The notes under the pieces are model-generated. The model did not search any database. It was not told the origin of the DNA and saw only the letters and a program-made list of their open reading frames with translations. A stretch of 64,000 bases of DNA from Varroa destructor (Eukaryota > Arthropoda > Arachnida > Mesostigmata > Varroidae). The position numbers and the translations under genes are program-made. Below, in pieces: positions 1-11,049 of the stretch (positions within the stretch are counted from its first letter, which is position 1; each line of letters starts with the position of its first letter). Location of the stretch: NCBI RefSeq assembly GCF_002443255.2, contig NW_019211455.1, forward strand, positions 31,337,778-31,401,777. The letters run 5' to 3'.

Positions 1-1335
1 CGCTAGGACCAATAGGGCTGCTTGGTCTGTGAGCGGTGAAGCTAGGGCCAGATGGTCTGCCAGATCCATGGGCAGGTCCAGCGGCAGCGTGTGTAGAAAC
101 ACTTGGTCCCGAAGGGCCAGTCGATCCATGAGCGGTAAATGAAGGACCACTAGGAGCACTAGGACCATGTGATGAAAAACTTGGTCCCGAGGGGCCAGCT
201 GGTCTATGGGAAGTGAACGAAGGGCCGCTGGGAGCACCAGGACCGTACGATGAAAAACTTGGTCTCGAGGGGCCACTTGGTTGATGCGAAGTAAACGAGG
301 GACCACTAGAAGCACTAGGTGCATGCGATGAAAAACTCGGTCCCGAGGGGCCACTTGGTTGATAGGAAGTAAACGAAGGACCACTAGGAGCACTAGGACC
401 GTGCGATGAAAAACTTGGTTTCGAGGGGCCAGTTGGTCCATGGGAAGTGAACGATGGGCCACTGGGACCGTGCGAAGCAAACGAAGGACTTTCAGGTTTG
501 CTGGGCCCATGCGCGGTGAAGCTGGGCCCAACTGGGCCACGACCCCCGTAATGGGTGAATGTAGGTCCGACAGGCCCATCACCCTCCGTCGCAGTGAATG
601 TTGGACCAACTGGACCTTTTCCTCCGTGAGACACAAATGTAGGGCCAACAGGACCATCGCCCTCTGTAGCGGTAAACGTCGGGCCGACGGGTCCTCTGCC
701 TCCATGAGATATGAACGTAGGTCCTACGGGACCATCACCCTGTGTGGCAGTGAACGACGGACCAACGGGGCCTTTTCCCCCATGAGCAGTGAAACTGGGT
801 CCTACAGGTCCATCCCCCTGCGTAGCAGTGAACGTGGGTCCTACAGGTCCGGATCCGCCGTGAGGAGTGGACGACGGTCCAGCAGGACCCGAAGGTCCAT
901 GCGCTGTAAACGACGGACCTTTAGGCCCGCTTGGGCCATGGGCAGTGAATGACGGTCCGCCCGGACCAGAAGGTCCGCTAGCCGTGAACGACGGACTTTT
1001 AGACCCTCTTGGGCCATGGGCAGTGTATGACGGTCCGACCGGACTAGGAAGTCCGCCAGCGGTGAACGACGGACTTTCAGGCCCACTTGGACCATGAGCA
1101 GTGAATGACGGTCCAACCGAACCAGAAGGCCCGCCAGCCGCGAACGACGGACCTTTAGGCCCGCTTGGGCCGTGGGCAGTATATGACGGTCCGACCGGGC
1201 CAGAGGGTCCGTCAGCTGTGAACGACGGACCTTTAGGCCCCCTTGGGCCAGCTGCGTTGAATGAGGGTCCAACAGGTCCTGGTCCTCCATGGACAGTAAA
1301 CGAGGGGCCGGATGGGCCAACAGGTCCAACAGCGT
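1..1335 (-). repeat. Coding tandem repeat, 39-bp (13-residue) unit in three blocks
   Basis: The tail exon is a degenerate tandem array. Block 1 (about 1335-870) uses GPSFTAHGPSGPK-type units. Block 2 (about 870-545) alternates GPVGPTFTATEGD with GPVGPTFVSHGGK, a 78-bp higher-order unit. Block 3 (about 545-1) alternates GPSFSSHGPSAPS with GPSFTSHQPSGPS, again 78 bp. The period is a multiple of three, so the reading frame is kept and the other five frames also stay open over long distances, which produces spurious antisense ORFs. Confidence 0.85.
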
Positions 1336-1438
1336 CGAAGTGCGGACCCTCGGCAGCGTGATGCTTGATTACTTGGGCTCCCGGAGCGACAGGACGAATA
1401 GGCGCTGCTGGAATATTGTCGGGATAAGTACCCAATTT
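1..1438 (-). CDS. Cuticular protein, 3' repeat-tail exon (partial, runs off window)
   Basis: This is the long last visible exon of the RR cuticle gene. On the minus strand one frame is open from the acceptor (TTGCATTACAG, AG at 1440-1439) to base 1, about 479 codons, with no stop where I translated it and the same codon phase at both ends. It begins with a short unique stretch (KLGTYPDNIPAAPIRP...), then turns into Gly-Pro-Ser repeats built on a 13-residue unit such as GPSFTAHGPSGPK. Nearly every unit has an aromatic residue (F or Y) and many have a His in an AHGP or SHGP motif. Tails like this in arthropod cuticle proteins are thought to form flexible, cross-linkable matrix; that role is inference here. 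The 3' end lies outside the window, so total length is unknown. Confidence is high for coding and strand. Confidence 0.9.
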
Positions 1439-1694
1439 CTGTAATGCAATACACATTTTTCAAAGTTATGAGCCAGAGCTACCTTGCTTATATTTTGGTA
1501 ATAGTCGATAACACAGTGCCGTAGATGACTAAGCGTCGGTTGAAGGAGATCAGGAATTGTTGTTTGAAGTGCCGCCTATGACGTGTACCACATAACTTGT
1601 GTGACGTTCTTTAGTTATATATATATGTTACTCTGCGTGGTGAAATATTTTTTTGTTTTTTATCTACGAAAGAATCCCCTATGTAACAACGCAC

Positions 1695-1997
1695 CTTTTG
1701 TTTCTGAACATGTCCGGTATTCTGTAGAATGCCCCGAGTGCTCTCGACGATATCTGCAACATCGTTTGTGAACACGGCTCCCCCTACTTCTCCGGGCTTA
1801 GTTCCTGGTTCATTTGTGCGGACTGTAGCTCTAAAACCGTCCTTATCGGCCTGATAAGTGACCTGACGCACTTGGCCATCGACATCAACAATTTGATATC
1901 CTCCGCGGCGATTATTATCGGCATCAGTTTGCTCCCAGCGTTTCCGATTGGTGTCCCAATCTGTGATGTCGTACTCATACCGATATCCCCCTTGACC
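1695..1997 (-). CDS. Cuticular protein, RR chitin-binding domain exon
   Basis: This exon encodes 101 residues holding an extended Rebers-Riddiford consensus, the chitin-binding domain of arthropod cuticle proteins (Pfam Chitin_bind_4). In order it reads GQGGYRYEYDITDWD, then RWEQTDADNNRRGGYQIVDV, DGQVRQVTYQADKDGF and RATVRTNEPGT. The aromatic residues of the family (YRYEYD, GGYQIVD, VTYQADKDGF) are all present. TNEPGT after the domain is typical of tick and mite cuticle proteins. The acceptor is pyrimidine-rich and ends GACAG at 2000-1998; the donor is CAAAAG|gtgcgt with GT at 1694-1693. Both borders are phase 0. The introns on either side are 256 bp (1439-1694) and 266 bp (1998-2263). The domain should bind chitin in the extracellular cuticle. 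Confidence 0.93.
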
Positions 1998-2263
1998 CTG
2001 TCGAATTTCACAAATGAGTAAAACAAAAGCAAAGTTTACTGCGACTTGTACAAAACTGCGTCCAAAGTCGACATAAATTTACATCCATTCTTAGCAAGTT
2101 TACGTACGAAAACTGTGTGGGCACACATTTTACCGTTACATACACGAGAGTTAGAAAAGGCAGAAGTTGAATAATTTCAAGCAAATAGTTACTAGGGTGT
2201 AGGATAAATGGTTAATAGGACGCAAGTTCATTGAACACAATCAATATCATAGTGGAGACTTAC

Positions 2264-2344
2264 ATCTTCCGACTGTGAGACGCTGCTGAATCCATCATTT
2301 GATCGAGCCAGCGCGGCACCCACCAACATGAAAACGACGAACGC
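2264..2344 (-). CDS. Cuticular protein, signal-peptide exon
   Basis: This 27-codon exon reads AFVVFMLVGAALARSNDGF and then SSVSQSED. The hydrophobic core followed by ALA|R is a textbook signal-peptide end, so the protein is secreted; cleavage is likely after ALA. The acceptor is TTGTTATTCCGCAG (AG at 2346-2345) and the donor is GAAGAT|gtaagt (GT at 2263-2262). Both are strong and phase 0, and the frame joins directly to the RR exon (SQSED then GQGGYR). The initiator Met must come from an upstream exon, because no in-frame ATG precedes the hydrophobic core. An internal Met in the core is not a credible start. This early intron inside the signal peptide is a common arrangement in arthropod cuticle genes. 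Confidence 0.85.
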
Positions 2345-2807
2345 CTGCGGAATAACAATAAAATTTCAATACCATGCCCTCTATTATGTTGGCCTAGTAC
2401 GTATGCATACAAACTATATATTAAAGGATAAAGCTAGGCTGCCCTCGACCATAATCACATAGCCAATGACTAAAATAGCATGCGCATAAATTTGTGTATG
2501 TTCAGAAAGCTGTAAAGTTGGCCATATGACCAATAGATTCTTAGTAAACGTAACGAGTCTCGCAAAACGCGTATATGATGACAAAACGCTGGGCAAATCC
2601 GAGTTACTGAAATGGAACAACATAATAAAAGATTATACAGAATTCCCGCAATCGCATAACATTTGTGATTGCCCATTAAATGACTATCATTTCATTGTAT
2701 GCGTTTTATTTGTTTGTAAAGTCAACGAACGACCTTGTGGGCCTCATATGTAATCATTACATGTTCGATCCGCACCTGAATTCGTCGACGCAGTACCGCG
2801 CTTGTAC

Positions 2808-2822
2808 CAGGGGATTCGCCAT
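2808..2822 (-). CDS. Tentative first coding exon of the cuticle gene
   Basis: A candidate start exon reads ATG GCG AAT CCC CTG followed by gtacaa, giving MANPL joined in phase 0 to AFVVFMLVGAALA, a normal-looking signal peptide. The start context TTCAACATGG is good. A TCTATATGA box lies roughly 50 bases upstream on the same strand. The donor is only fair, and other short exons between 2345 and about 3100 could serve instead, so this is a guess that RNA evidence would settle. Confidence 0.25.
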
Positions 2823-5266
2823 GTTGAAGACGACTTAAGGTTTATTGCTAGCGGCATATCATGACGCCTCATCATATAGATTTCCACTAGTTTTCTCTTT
2901 TAAAGTCAGCAATTGAATTGACAAGGTTTTTCGACTGTTGTGTGTGTTGAACTGGAAATGACTGTTGTGAGTTTTTATTAGTGAAGCGTACAGACATCTA
3001 CCAAAGTCTTCTGTGCCGCCCTTTCGGTCCTAATAGCCATAGACCGGTGCCTCAGTGACGTCGGATACTTGATGAATGAAATGCAAGTCTCCTGTGTGGG
3101 ACTGATGCTAATAGTAGGCGATCATAGCAAATGATGCGGACATGCCGTACGAAAGCTTGTTCCACTAAATATATTTGATGTTCTTATTGCTGACGTCCTA
3201 TGACATCATAATATAATCGTTAATTAGTGTTACGGCAAATTGTCCGCTTCTTATTTACCACTGCCACATTTGCCCATTCAGCTAACATAAAGTTGTGCCT
3301 ATTGATTTTAATAGCTATGCGTTCGTTAAATTAAGGTTGGCCAAGCACAAACTAAGCTATTTATATATTACTAGCAGTGCTTATGTTACATTTTACCGAA
3401 CGAACAAAACAATACATTAACTAAGGCAAATAATCTTCTTCAAATTACCCGGTTTTTACAACGTAGCTCTATTTTACTGCAGTTGGGTTTTGTCCGGCGA
3501 TTGCCATTCGAAAAGAAAACCTCCTAGATAGGAATCAATCTGCCTGCAACCTCGTTAGGTATCTTCGCAGTTTTCAAGGTGGCGCACTATCAGGCAATCA
3601 CGAAGGCTGATTACCAGTCGTGTTCCGAAATTATACAAGCTTTCTTTGACGAAGTAGCAAATAAAAGAAGTATGATTATTGTGGATGACGTCGCTATTTT
3701 CGTTGGCCGCAAACAATGAGTTGGATTGGCTTAAGGACAATGGACAGAAAGCACACCAAGATGAGCAGATGTGCGGAACCAAAGTTGGCCACCTGGCCAC
3801 TGGGGATGACCACGAAATTTATGGGGAATTCCCAGCGGTTTCTGTTGAAATAAAAAGCGCGTAACGAGTGGACAGAAGATACGATTCTCCGGCCCTTCGA
3901 TACGAAAGACCGAAGCAAAGGAATAAGGGACTATGATGGGGAGGCTGTATGGCAGACAGGACAAACATAACAAGCAACAAAATCGCTTTTTCCCTTTGAA
4001 ATGAATAGTAGAGGTTCTTTGCGCGTCGTTCGCTAGCCGGATCCCACGTGGAGGGGAAGATGGGGTACGACCTCGATAAACAACGTAATTGCATCCGATA
4101 TATATTAGCAAAAATAGGTGTTCTAGCACTAGAAATAAACACGAGCTTCTGAGGAAGGTTTAGGGTTGCAAAATAAGTTCTATAGAGGAGAGCAATATTA
4201 AGGTGAGGTTTGTTCATTGTATTGCTTGTGCTTCGCTGGTTGGAAACTCGTGTAACGCTTTAGAGTGATATATTCCGTTCTGGAGGCTTCTAATTTTATT
4301 AGACACAGCCACCAAAGACGCTTAGCGTAAGCATAGTCTACTTAATAGAAAGCAATATAGCTTATTCGGTATTGCGTTCAATATACCGTAAAACATACAC
4401 TTGCCACTTTGGACGCTCATAGCTATAATAAGTAAAGTTGACAAACTTGACACGCATTTAGCAAGGCAGTCAGGTTGATTTTGGAACAGATCTACCGATC
4501 CGACTTCGTTTAACATTGCTATTAATCTTTATTTGACACATGGGCTAGATAGGCCGCTTAATATAAGTATCATGGCTATACAAAGTGTCTCCCTCCCCGT
4601 TTTTATTATACTTTCCCCCACTTGATTTTTTGTTACACCGAATGTTGACAAATTGTCTTTGATTGTTAAGTATTTTCCCAGGTTGAACGGAAGAGAACAT
4701 TTCAAGTTGTTCGGTCCGTACTATGTAGGTCAGCCGTGTTAGCTGGTCTATTTAGATGATATACAAACATATATTCACTGCAGTCATGGATATTTAGGTT
4801 GATGCTTATTCTATAATAAGAATAATCATAGTGAAATAATCGTGCCCTTGCTCAGCTATTGTTGTATATAAGGGTTCCATTTCTCATACAGAGCCGAAGT
4901 AGCCACTCGGTAATGGCAGCATTATATGATACATAGAAAATATCATTTTCATCTCAAATTGAATAGCGGATTTCGAACTTACGGAGCCATTGATCGGCCC
5001 CTCTTCGTATGACCACTTTTCAGTCTCATGTTGGAACGAGGTAAGCGACCAAAAAGAGTCGAGGTCGCTTCTAACAAAGAGCTTTTAAAAGCGAAAATTT
5101 TATCTTCTACATATATGCATGTATGTAAGTTGTCTTCAATTCACAACTATCTATGTTTTATAGATTAAACATATAAGCTTATACCTAAATAAAAATTTTG
5201 ACAATTCGCCCTAAGCAACAGGGTGTTTTCATCCACCATTTGCAGATTCGATAGATAGAAACCATT
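2823..5266. other. No gene recognised; probable upstream region of the cuticle gene
   Basis: I see no recognisable coding exon, RNA gene or repeat here. Overlapping minus-strand ORFs at 3694-4217 are in conflicting frames and have no family features. The first few hundred bases should include the promoter and 5' UTR of the cuticle gene, but I cannot define the elements beyond the weak TATA-like box near 2872-2880. Confidence 0.4.
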
Positions 5267-5659
5267 TTGTATACTATACAGTATCACAGTATAGTTCAAC
5301 TTTTAGCCATGTTCTATACAAAGGGTTTCCATGAAAAACTGCGTCAATATGCTTGGCTAGAAGCGAAGAAAAGATACCCTTTATATGAAAGAAAATATAG
5401 TCAATTACTTTTGTATGTGCAAAAAATGCTTGAATTACAATTTAGGCTGATTTTGGCACACTTTGTCATTATAGCTTCTATCGTAGTATTCGTTAAAAAC
5501 TTTTCTACACAGAAAGGTTTACGCTTTTCTGCATGTACCATCTTTTTGACAATATTTTTAACGCTATTTTCCAAGATGTGTTGCATTAGAGCGTGGGGGG
5601 CCTCAAGTAGATTCAAAATCATCGTAAACAAGTTAATCGCGATAGAAAATTTATTTTAG
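5267..5659 (+). CDS. Weak ORF, possible membrane-protein relic
   Basis: This is a 130-codon ORF starting MYTIQYHSIV. Residues about 59-77 (RLILAHFVIIASIVVFV) and about 85-103 (FSACTIFLTIFLTLFSK) look like two membrane helices, with a basic amphipathic stretch before them (HEKLRQYAWLEAKKRYPLYE). It stops at a TAG, and a second ORF in another frame (5667-5903) starts 8 bases later. That would fit a frameshifted relic of a multi-pass receptor, but no family signature is visible. By base composition one or two ORFs of this length are expected by chance in a window this size, so it may be nothing. Confidence 0.13.
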   Translation: MYTIQYHSIVQLLAMFYTKGFHEKLRQYAWLEAKKRYPLYERKYSQLLLYVQKMLELQFRLILAHFVIIASIVVFVKNFSTQKGLRFSACTIFLTIFLTLFSKMCCIRAWGASSRFKIIVNKLIAIENLF

Positions 5660-5903
5660 TCCAATCATGACAGCCTTCCATACAGTTAGAGCTCACGATC
5701 AGCTTTTGTTTGGAATTGATATAGAACGTAGGTACATAATTGCAACTAAGCTTCGTTACGTATTTTCGACATTTTGGCTAATAGCCAGGATACAGTTAAA
5801 AGCGAAGCCCGCTGAGTCGGTCGTAGGTCGTACCGGCTTAGCAGTGAGCAGCAATCCGACTGAACGAGCTCCGCCGACTAAAGGGCGCGGCGTTGCTATT
5901 TGA

Positions 5904-7642
5904 CAGCCTAGGGGAGAGGAGGGGGCAAGTTCCCCTGTTAATGGGGATATCAAGAGTTGTATTCTATGAGAAATAGAACATAAACACTTCACTGATAACG
6001 CGTTAGAGTCGAGCGCATTACGCATACAGTTTATACGAGATTCGTAAACGAGCATCCTTCTTTCGGGGTTTTCCACATTTTTTGGCCCGTCCTCAGTAGA
6101 GTATATATGTATATTTAAAAAAAAAAGAGAAATTACAAATACGGACTGCCTTGTTTGGGCGCTTCTTATTATGACATCATTTTCTTGTCTACAATCCAAA
6201 CGCTCAAGCTCACCATTAAATGTGTATTACCAACCATTAATAAATGTAGTTCTAACAATATTCAACTTGGAATTACCAACACGAGACGTTTTTATTAAGA
6301 GTATTTGTTCTTGCCAACATTAACATAGTCAAATATTACCATTCGGACATGTGGACTTTACCCCGTCGAGGACGCATTTTCAGCTCGTCGCTATTGTTCG
6401 CTAAGCTACGAAAACTCTACCCATTTAGAGCTGTGCTATTTGTCGATATCCTGCCGATCACCGCTCAAAACGCGCGAAAATGGCCACTGACTTTCTCCAC
6501 CGTAACAGCGGTCCGATGAGTTTGACTTGAAGCCATATTTAGACAGGGCTATCCATTTCTACGCAAAACGAGACGCCTTCGCTAAGCTCACTCGTTCGAG
6601 TCACCCCTAAAGGAAACCACTGACACAACTACAGATCCGGTAACAGCGTACGCGCTGAGTTTTGACGCTAAAATTTGTTGCCAACTTTAATTTTTGTCAA
6701 TGAAAATATAGGCCTGCTTCACAAGTTAGTTACTTACTTAACAAGTGTTGCTCTATCAAAAACACGAAACCTTTGTACGTGGTTGAATTTATATTGAACA
6801 ATAAAGGGAGCTTGAATACATGGCTAAAACTGTTAAAAATATCATCCAAATTACAAGGCACTATAAACCCGTTGAAACTTCTTCATATCCATTGTTTTAC
6901 ATATTCAGTATAAATTCTAAAGCGTAACGGGTTTATACGACAAACACCTGTTGTTTCCCAGTCGTACGTATACTGTATGCTTGCACAGAACGGCAACCAC
7001 AACTGGGTGCTCGTGTTCGCAGCACGCTCTGTGCGTAACAAACCTTTCGCTGTTTAACCTAATGGGAGTACTGTTATAAACCTTTATTACTGTTACTATT
7101 GTTATACACAATACAGACGTAGCTTTGCCTTGAGGTATTCTATCTCGTGCGTAGTATGCATCAGAACAGGTAGCAAAGATGTCGTCCAAAAGCTGTTGCA
7201 CCTCACTGCTTGACGTGCGTTTATCTGTGTTTCCTACGAAGCGCTCTAAAGCTGTTATTGTCACAAAACAGCCAAAGGTACCATTGACTCGTACTGGCGG
7301 GCTCGTGCTGAAATCGTCTTCAGCAGTGATATGCCAATCTCTCCAGCGAGCCTCAGAAAAAATATCATCTTTACATCATATTTAAAAGCATTATCTAAGA
7401 TACACGCGTTTTGAGAACCTACTTACGGATATTACTCGGCATACCATCTGAGCATGTTTATTGTTTCAGTATTTCGTGTTGCTATCGGATTTACTGTTGT
7501 TATTGGTTTTTGTTGAAACGATGTGAAATGCTGACTGCTGCATCTTTCAAGCACGAGACAATCGACGAAACGTACACCCCCCTCTCTCTCACCTCTCATC
7601 CGCTCGGCTTCCCCTCACTGTTGTTTTTCTGTCATATCTACC
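5904..7642. other. No feature recognised
   Basis: This stretch has short ORFs on both strands, none convincing. A somewhat GC-richer patch at 6360-6680 shows no clear exon. I see no repeat array or RNA gene. Confidence 0.4.
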
Positions 7643-7924
7643 ATGATAAACCAGCACACCATGACCTGTACGGAAAGAAGAGAAACTCAAAATACTGAAC
7701 TTCTAGAGATGTCCATAGAATTGTGTCTGGAACACCGTTGCACCTATGAGCTAGTTACGGAGCGCTGCAGCTGTATTGATGACATTGAAATAAACACACT
7801 AAAATGGGAAGCACCCCCTGAGACGCGGACGAATGGCCCGACGCCGAACGCTTCGACAACAAACGCATCTTGTCTAGATGATATATTTCTTTTACATGTC
7901 TGTCGAACATCGATCTGTAGCTGA
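7643..7924 (+). CDS. Weak ORF, unidentified
   Basis: This 93-codon ORF starts MINQHTMTCTERRETQ. Its composition is more protein-like than most random ORFs nearby: charged in the first half, Pro/Thr/Asn-rich in the middle (PETRTNGPTPNAS) and nine Cys overall. It has no signal peptide, no membrane segment and no family motif. It could be a chance ORF or part of an exon. A minus-strand ORF overlaps its second half, which weakens the case. Confidence 0.12.
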   Translation: MINQHTMTCTERRETQNTELLEMSIELCLEHRCTYELVTERCSCIDDIEINTLKWEAPPETRTNGPTPNASTTNASCLDDIFLLHVCRTSICS

Positions 7925-9080
7925 GACACTGGTCTGAAGCAGACAGGCGGCGGTCGACAAGTGAGCGAATAGGATTTCTAGCTTTCCCAGCGTGTCCTAC
8001 GACACAGTTACTGGTGCTGATCTACAACTTGTACATCCAGCACGGACGGAAAAACGGCCGAAGAAAATTATACACTGACTCAATTCCCGCTATATAACCA
8101 TTACCATGGTAAGGGAAACTCAGCCCGGGGAAGTGACAACAACGGTAGTGGTATAATGGTGATAACGATTCTAGAATTCAAAAAATATGTGTTGATGCAG
8201 CAAGTACAAGACGTTCGTTTGTCATGTAAGAACGAAATAGCAAAGGAATCGTTTAGAGTATGGCGATTGAATTGGGTTTTAGCATTATTATCTAAGGCTG
8301 CACGTTACTGAAGACCTATACATCTGTTTTTGATTACGTTTCGTCACGAGAAAAATAAAAAGCTTTAGCATCTACTACACACGATCACAGTGTGCACGGA
8401 GCGAAACACGAACCCTAATTCTAATTAACTCTAAAGACCTAATTCTCATTAACGAGTAAGCTAACTATAACATGAATTTTCGTTGTTTGTATTGTTGATC
8501 CATAGCACAGAACTCTCTCATTTGACATTTTCTGTGCATATTGACATGTGCTTATGAATCGTGCATAAGTGATGAACTGCAATTGGTATGGATGAAATTC
8601 TTAGCGTTTTCTGTTGTGAAACGGCTTGGAAACGTTAGCGACAACAGCCTAATTACATGGTGTCAGTCAGACGACAATGTCTTGTATAACATTTCGTCTG
8701 GCTTCAAATTCGCTCATTGAGAGAGAAAATTAATTTTCCTGTGGACTAGCGGCGGAAGTTCAACAGGGTTGGCAGCTGACCAACACAAAAACGTTTGTAA
8801 ATGCCCGCCTGCTCATGTTTTTTTCCGACAGAATACGAAATAGAGTAACGAAAGACGAAATGCAACAATCGTTAATAGAATCAAACTAGTGAACATAACA
8901 CTTTATGAACGGGTGATTTTGGGCCAACAGGCACAAACAATCGGCTATATCAGCATCAAATTAATGTATCAATATAGTCTTTTCACTGTATGCCCTTCGA
9001 AGAATAAACCTGTTTCTCCCAAACGAGTGTACCTCGTCAGCATGAAGCACCTGCTCTACAACGGCTGCAATTTACAGAAC
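7925..9080. other. No gene recognised
   Basis: I see nothing that supports a gene. A TATA-like CTATATAAC at 8089-8097 lies just before an ATG directly followed by a consensus donor (ATG|gtaagg at 8106-8112), but the spacing is wrong for a real promoter and start. Confidence 0.35.
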
Positions 9081-9099
9081 TTTTTTTTTTTTTTTTTTT
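9081..9099 (+). repeat. Poly-T tract (19)
   Basis: An uninterrupted run of 19 T. Read on the minus strand it is a poly-A run and could be the tail of a retroposed sequence, but no recognisable retroposon body adjoins it. Similar shorter runs occur at about 21815-21827, 34091-34104, 36229-36243 and 42292-42303. Confidence 0.9.
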
Positions 9100-11049
9100 A
9101 ACAACCCTTACAGTGTACACTATGGAAAAAAGATTCGGGAAAGGAGAGCCGATCCTGCGGACGCTCGCAATGCATATTTTCCTAGCTATTACTAATGATC
9201 GTTGTGGTTATCTCGCGATTCGGTCATTTACAAACGTAGCACGCAATTCCTGCGTGCGGTACTCCGTGCTGTTCTATCCTTATCGAGTTATTGCTTGTGG
9301 ATCACACAACCTCCTAAGCGGACTATCTAAGCGTTCTTACTTTCCCTGTTCCGCTTTTGTTCCGATTGCCATGTATCGTAGCAAATCAGCGATGGCATTC
9401 ACTCGTGATGCTTCATTAGCGCGGTGAAAACGTATAAATCTGTCTTTCGTTCAATAGGTATGATCTAGCTAATGATCATCATCGTGATCGTACGTGATCC
9501 ACCGCATCGCAAGCTTCTTCGGGGGCATTCGTCTTTAGTCAGTTAAACAATCTGTCTGTCTGTCAGTCAGTTAGTTGATGATCGTCGACTGTCTTCACAA
9601 ATAACAAAATCAGGTCACCATAGAGGTTTGGTATGAGCTTCAACTACTGCAGCGAAAATTGTTTCGAATTAGGGAAATCAGGCAATACGCGCTAAGCGGG
9701 ATGTACGTTAGCCGCACCGTGAGGAGCACCTTTTAAGTCATATAGTGAATGCAAAATAACTAATATAATAAGTAAAGAAGATCTAGCTTAACTCTTATCG
9801 ACCCATATACTTAATGCGTTTGGAGAATAAAATAAAAGCACGTACGGCAACGCTAAGTTTTCAAGAGCAGCAGTAAATGACTTACGGAGCTACCTCGTGG
9901 AGTTTCGGAGAGCTAATTCTGCTGAAAGGCTAAAACGAAAATTGGCGAAAACAATTAGGGGTAGCTTACAGTTCATCGTTGAGATGAAGAACGTACTTCG
10001 CCAAAGTCAGAAACGTTCGAAATCAACTTAAATAGCAGGAATATGAATGCTGTTCAACTAAAACAATGGAGCAGAAAAGTTCTGACTATCCAATATCTAG
10101 CATTTACGTAATGTTTGGATTTAACTTCCATATTTGGCTTTCTATATATACTAGATAAACCTCCTACACAATCCCTGCCGTCACGTATCAGCGGCTCAGC
10201 TGCATATATGAAACAATACCCATATTAAATTTTGTTCCAGCGCCTGACATGGAGCTTCTTTATCATTCTAGGATTCATAGACGTATGTATTTAATGATTC
10301 GCGTAGAGTTAGACACTATTAATATATTTAGTAGATAATGCCAGTACATTTAGATCAAAATATGGGAACGCGACCTCATCACCAGTGTTCTTTCTGTATT
10401 GCAAAGATTCATGTCGTAATAGAATTGAAGCTCCTGCTGATATGGATCATTTTAAGACAATTTAGCTGGAGGCCGTCCGAGTTTTATACTACTGATTGGC
10501 CAGATCGGATCAATTCTCGTAACTGTAATATCTTCATGGTATTTAGCGAAGACTTGATATTACAAAAAAATTTGCTTACAGCTTTATCTTCATCTCATAG
10601 CTTGATATAGAAAAAGTAACACGGTGTTCGGTATAGTATTTTTAAGGCACGGATAGCGAGCCAATTTTGTGAGCTCGTTCCTGATATAGGGAAACACGAG
10701 ACTGGGAGGTGAAGTGACATATTTCATTCTATGCAACACCAATCTACATTCAAAATCGACCGCCTTCTCCTCTACTCGCTTATGATTTGTTAATTATCTT
10801 AGGTGTTAGGCATTAATGTACATCCGATAAGGCACACCGATTAATAATGGTTAACAATTTGAATTAATTGGTCGACTTCACTCACTCTCATGTTGATTGT
10901 TTTGTAATGCTCCATCCCGCATAAACACAGTGTCTCTCCGTCTGATAGTCCTCAGCACAAACCGCCACAAGCACCTTCACTTACTAGGATCAACAAGCAC
11001 GAGGAACTTTGCCCCTTATAGGATATAGGTCCCCAGGTCGAACCTTGTC
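9100..11049. other. No gene recognised
   Basis: Short ORFs only. A small CTGT/CAGT-rich patch lies at about 9551-9576. Nothing else stands out. Confidence 0.4.

Noticed and set aside
440..1361. Plus-strand ORFs of 76-170 codons across the cuticle repeat region
   Set aside because: They are antisense shadows of the Gly-Pro-Ser tail; the 39-bp period keeps them open. The minus frame has proper splice sites and joins the RR domain.
841..1463. Minus-strand ORFs in other frames over the repeats (841-1329, 1233-1463)
   Set aside because: They are out of frame with the RR exon, and the second runs across the intron/exon border at 1438.
1611..1871. 86-codon minus ORF taken as a free-standing gene
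   Set aside because: It starts at a GTG inside the RR domain and reads through the donor at 1694 into the intron; it is an exon fragment.
8104..8112. ATG directly followed by a consensus donor with a TATA-like box upstream
   Set aside because: The box is about 10 bases from the ATG, too close for a transcription start to precede the codon, and no partner exon is seen.
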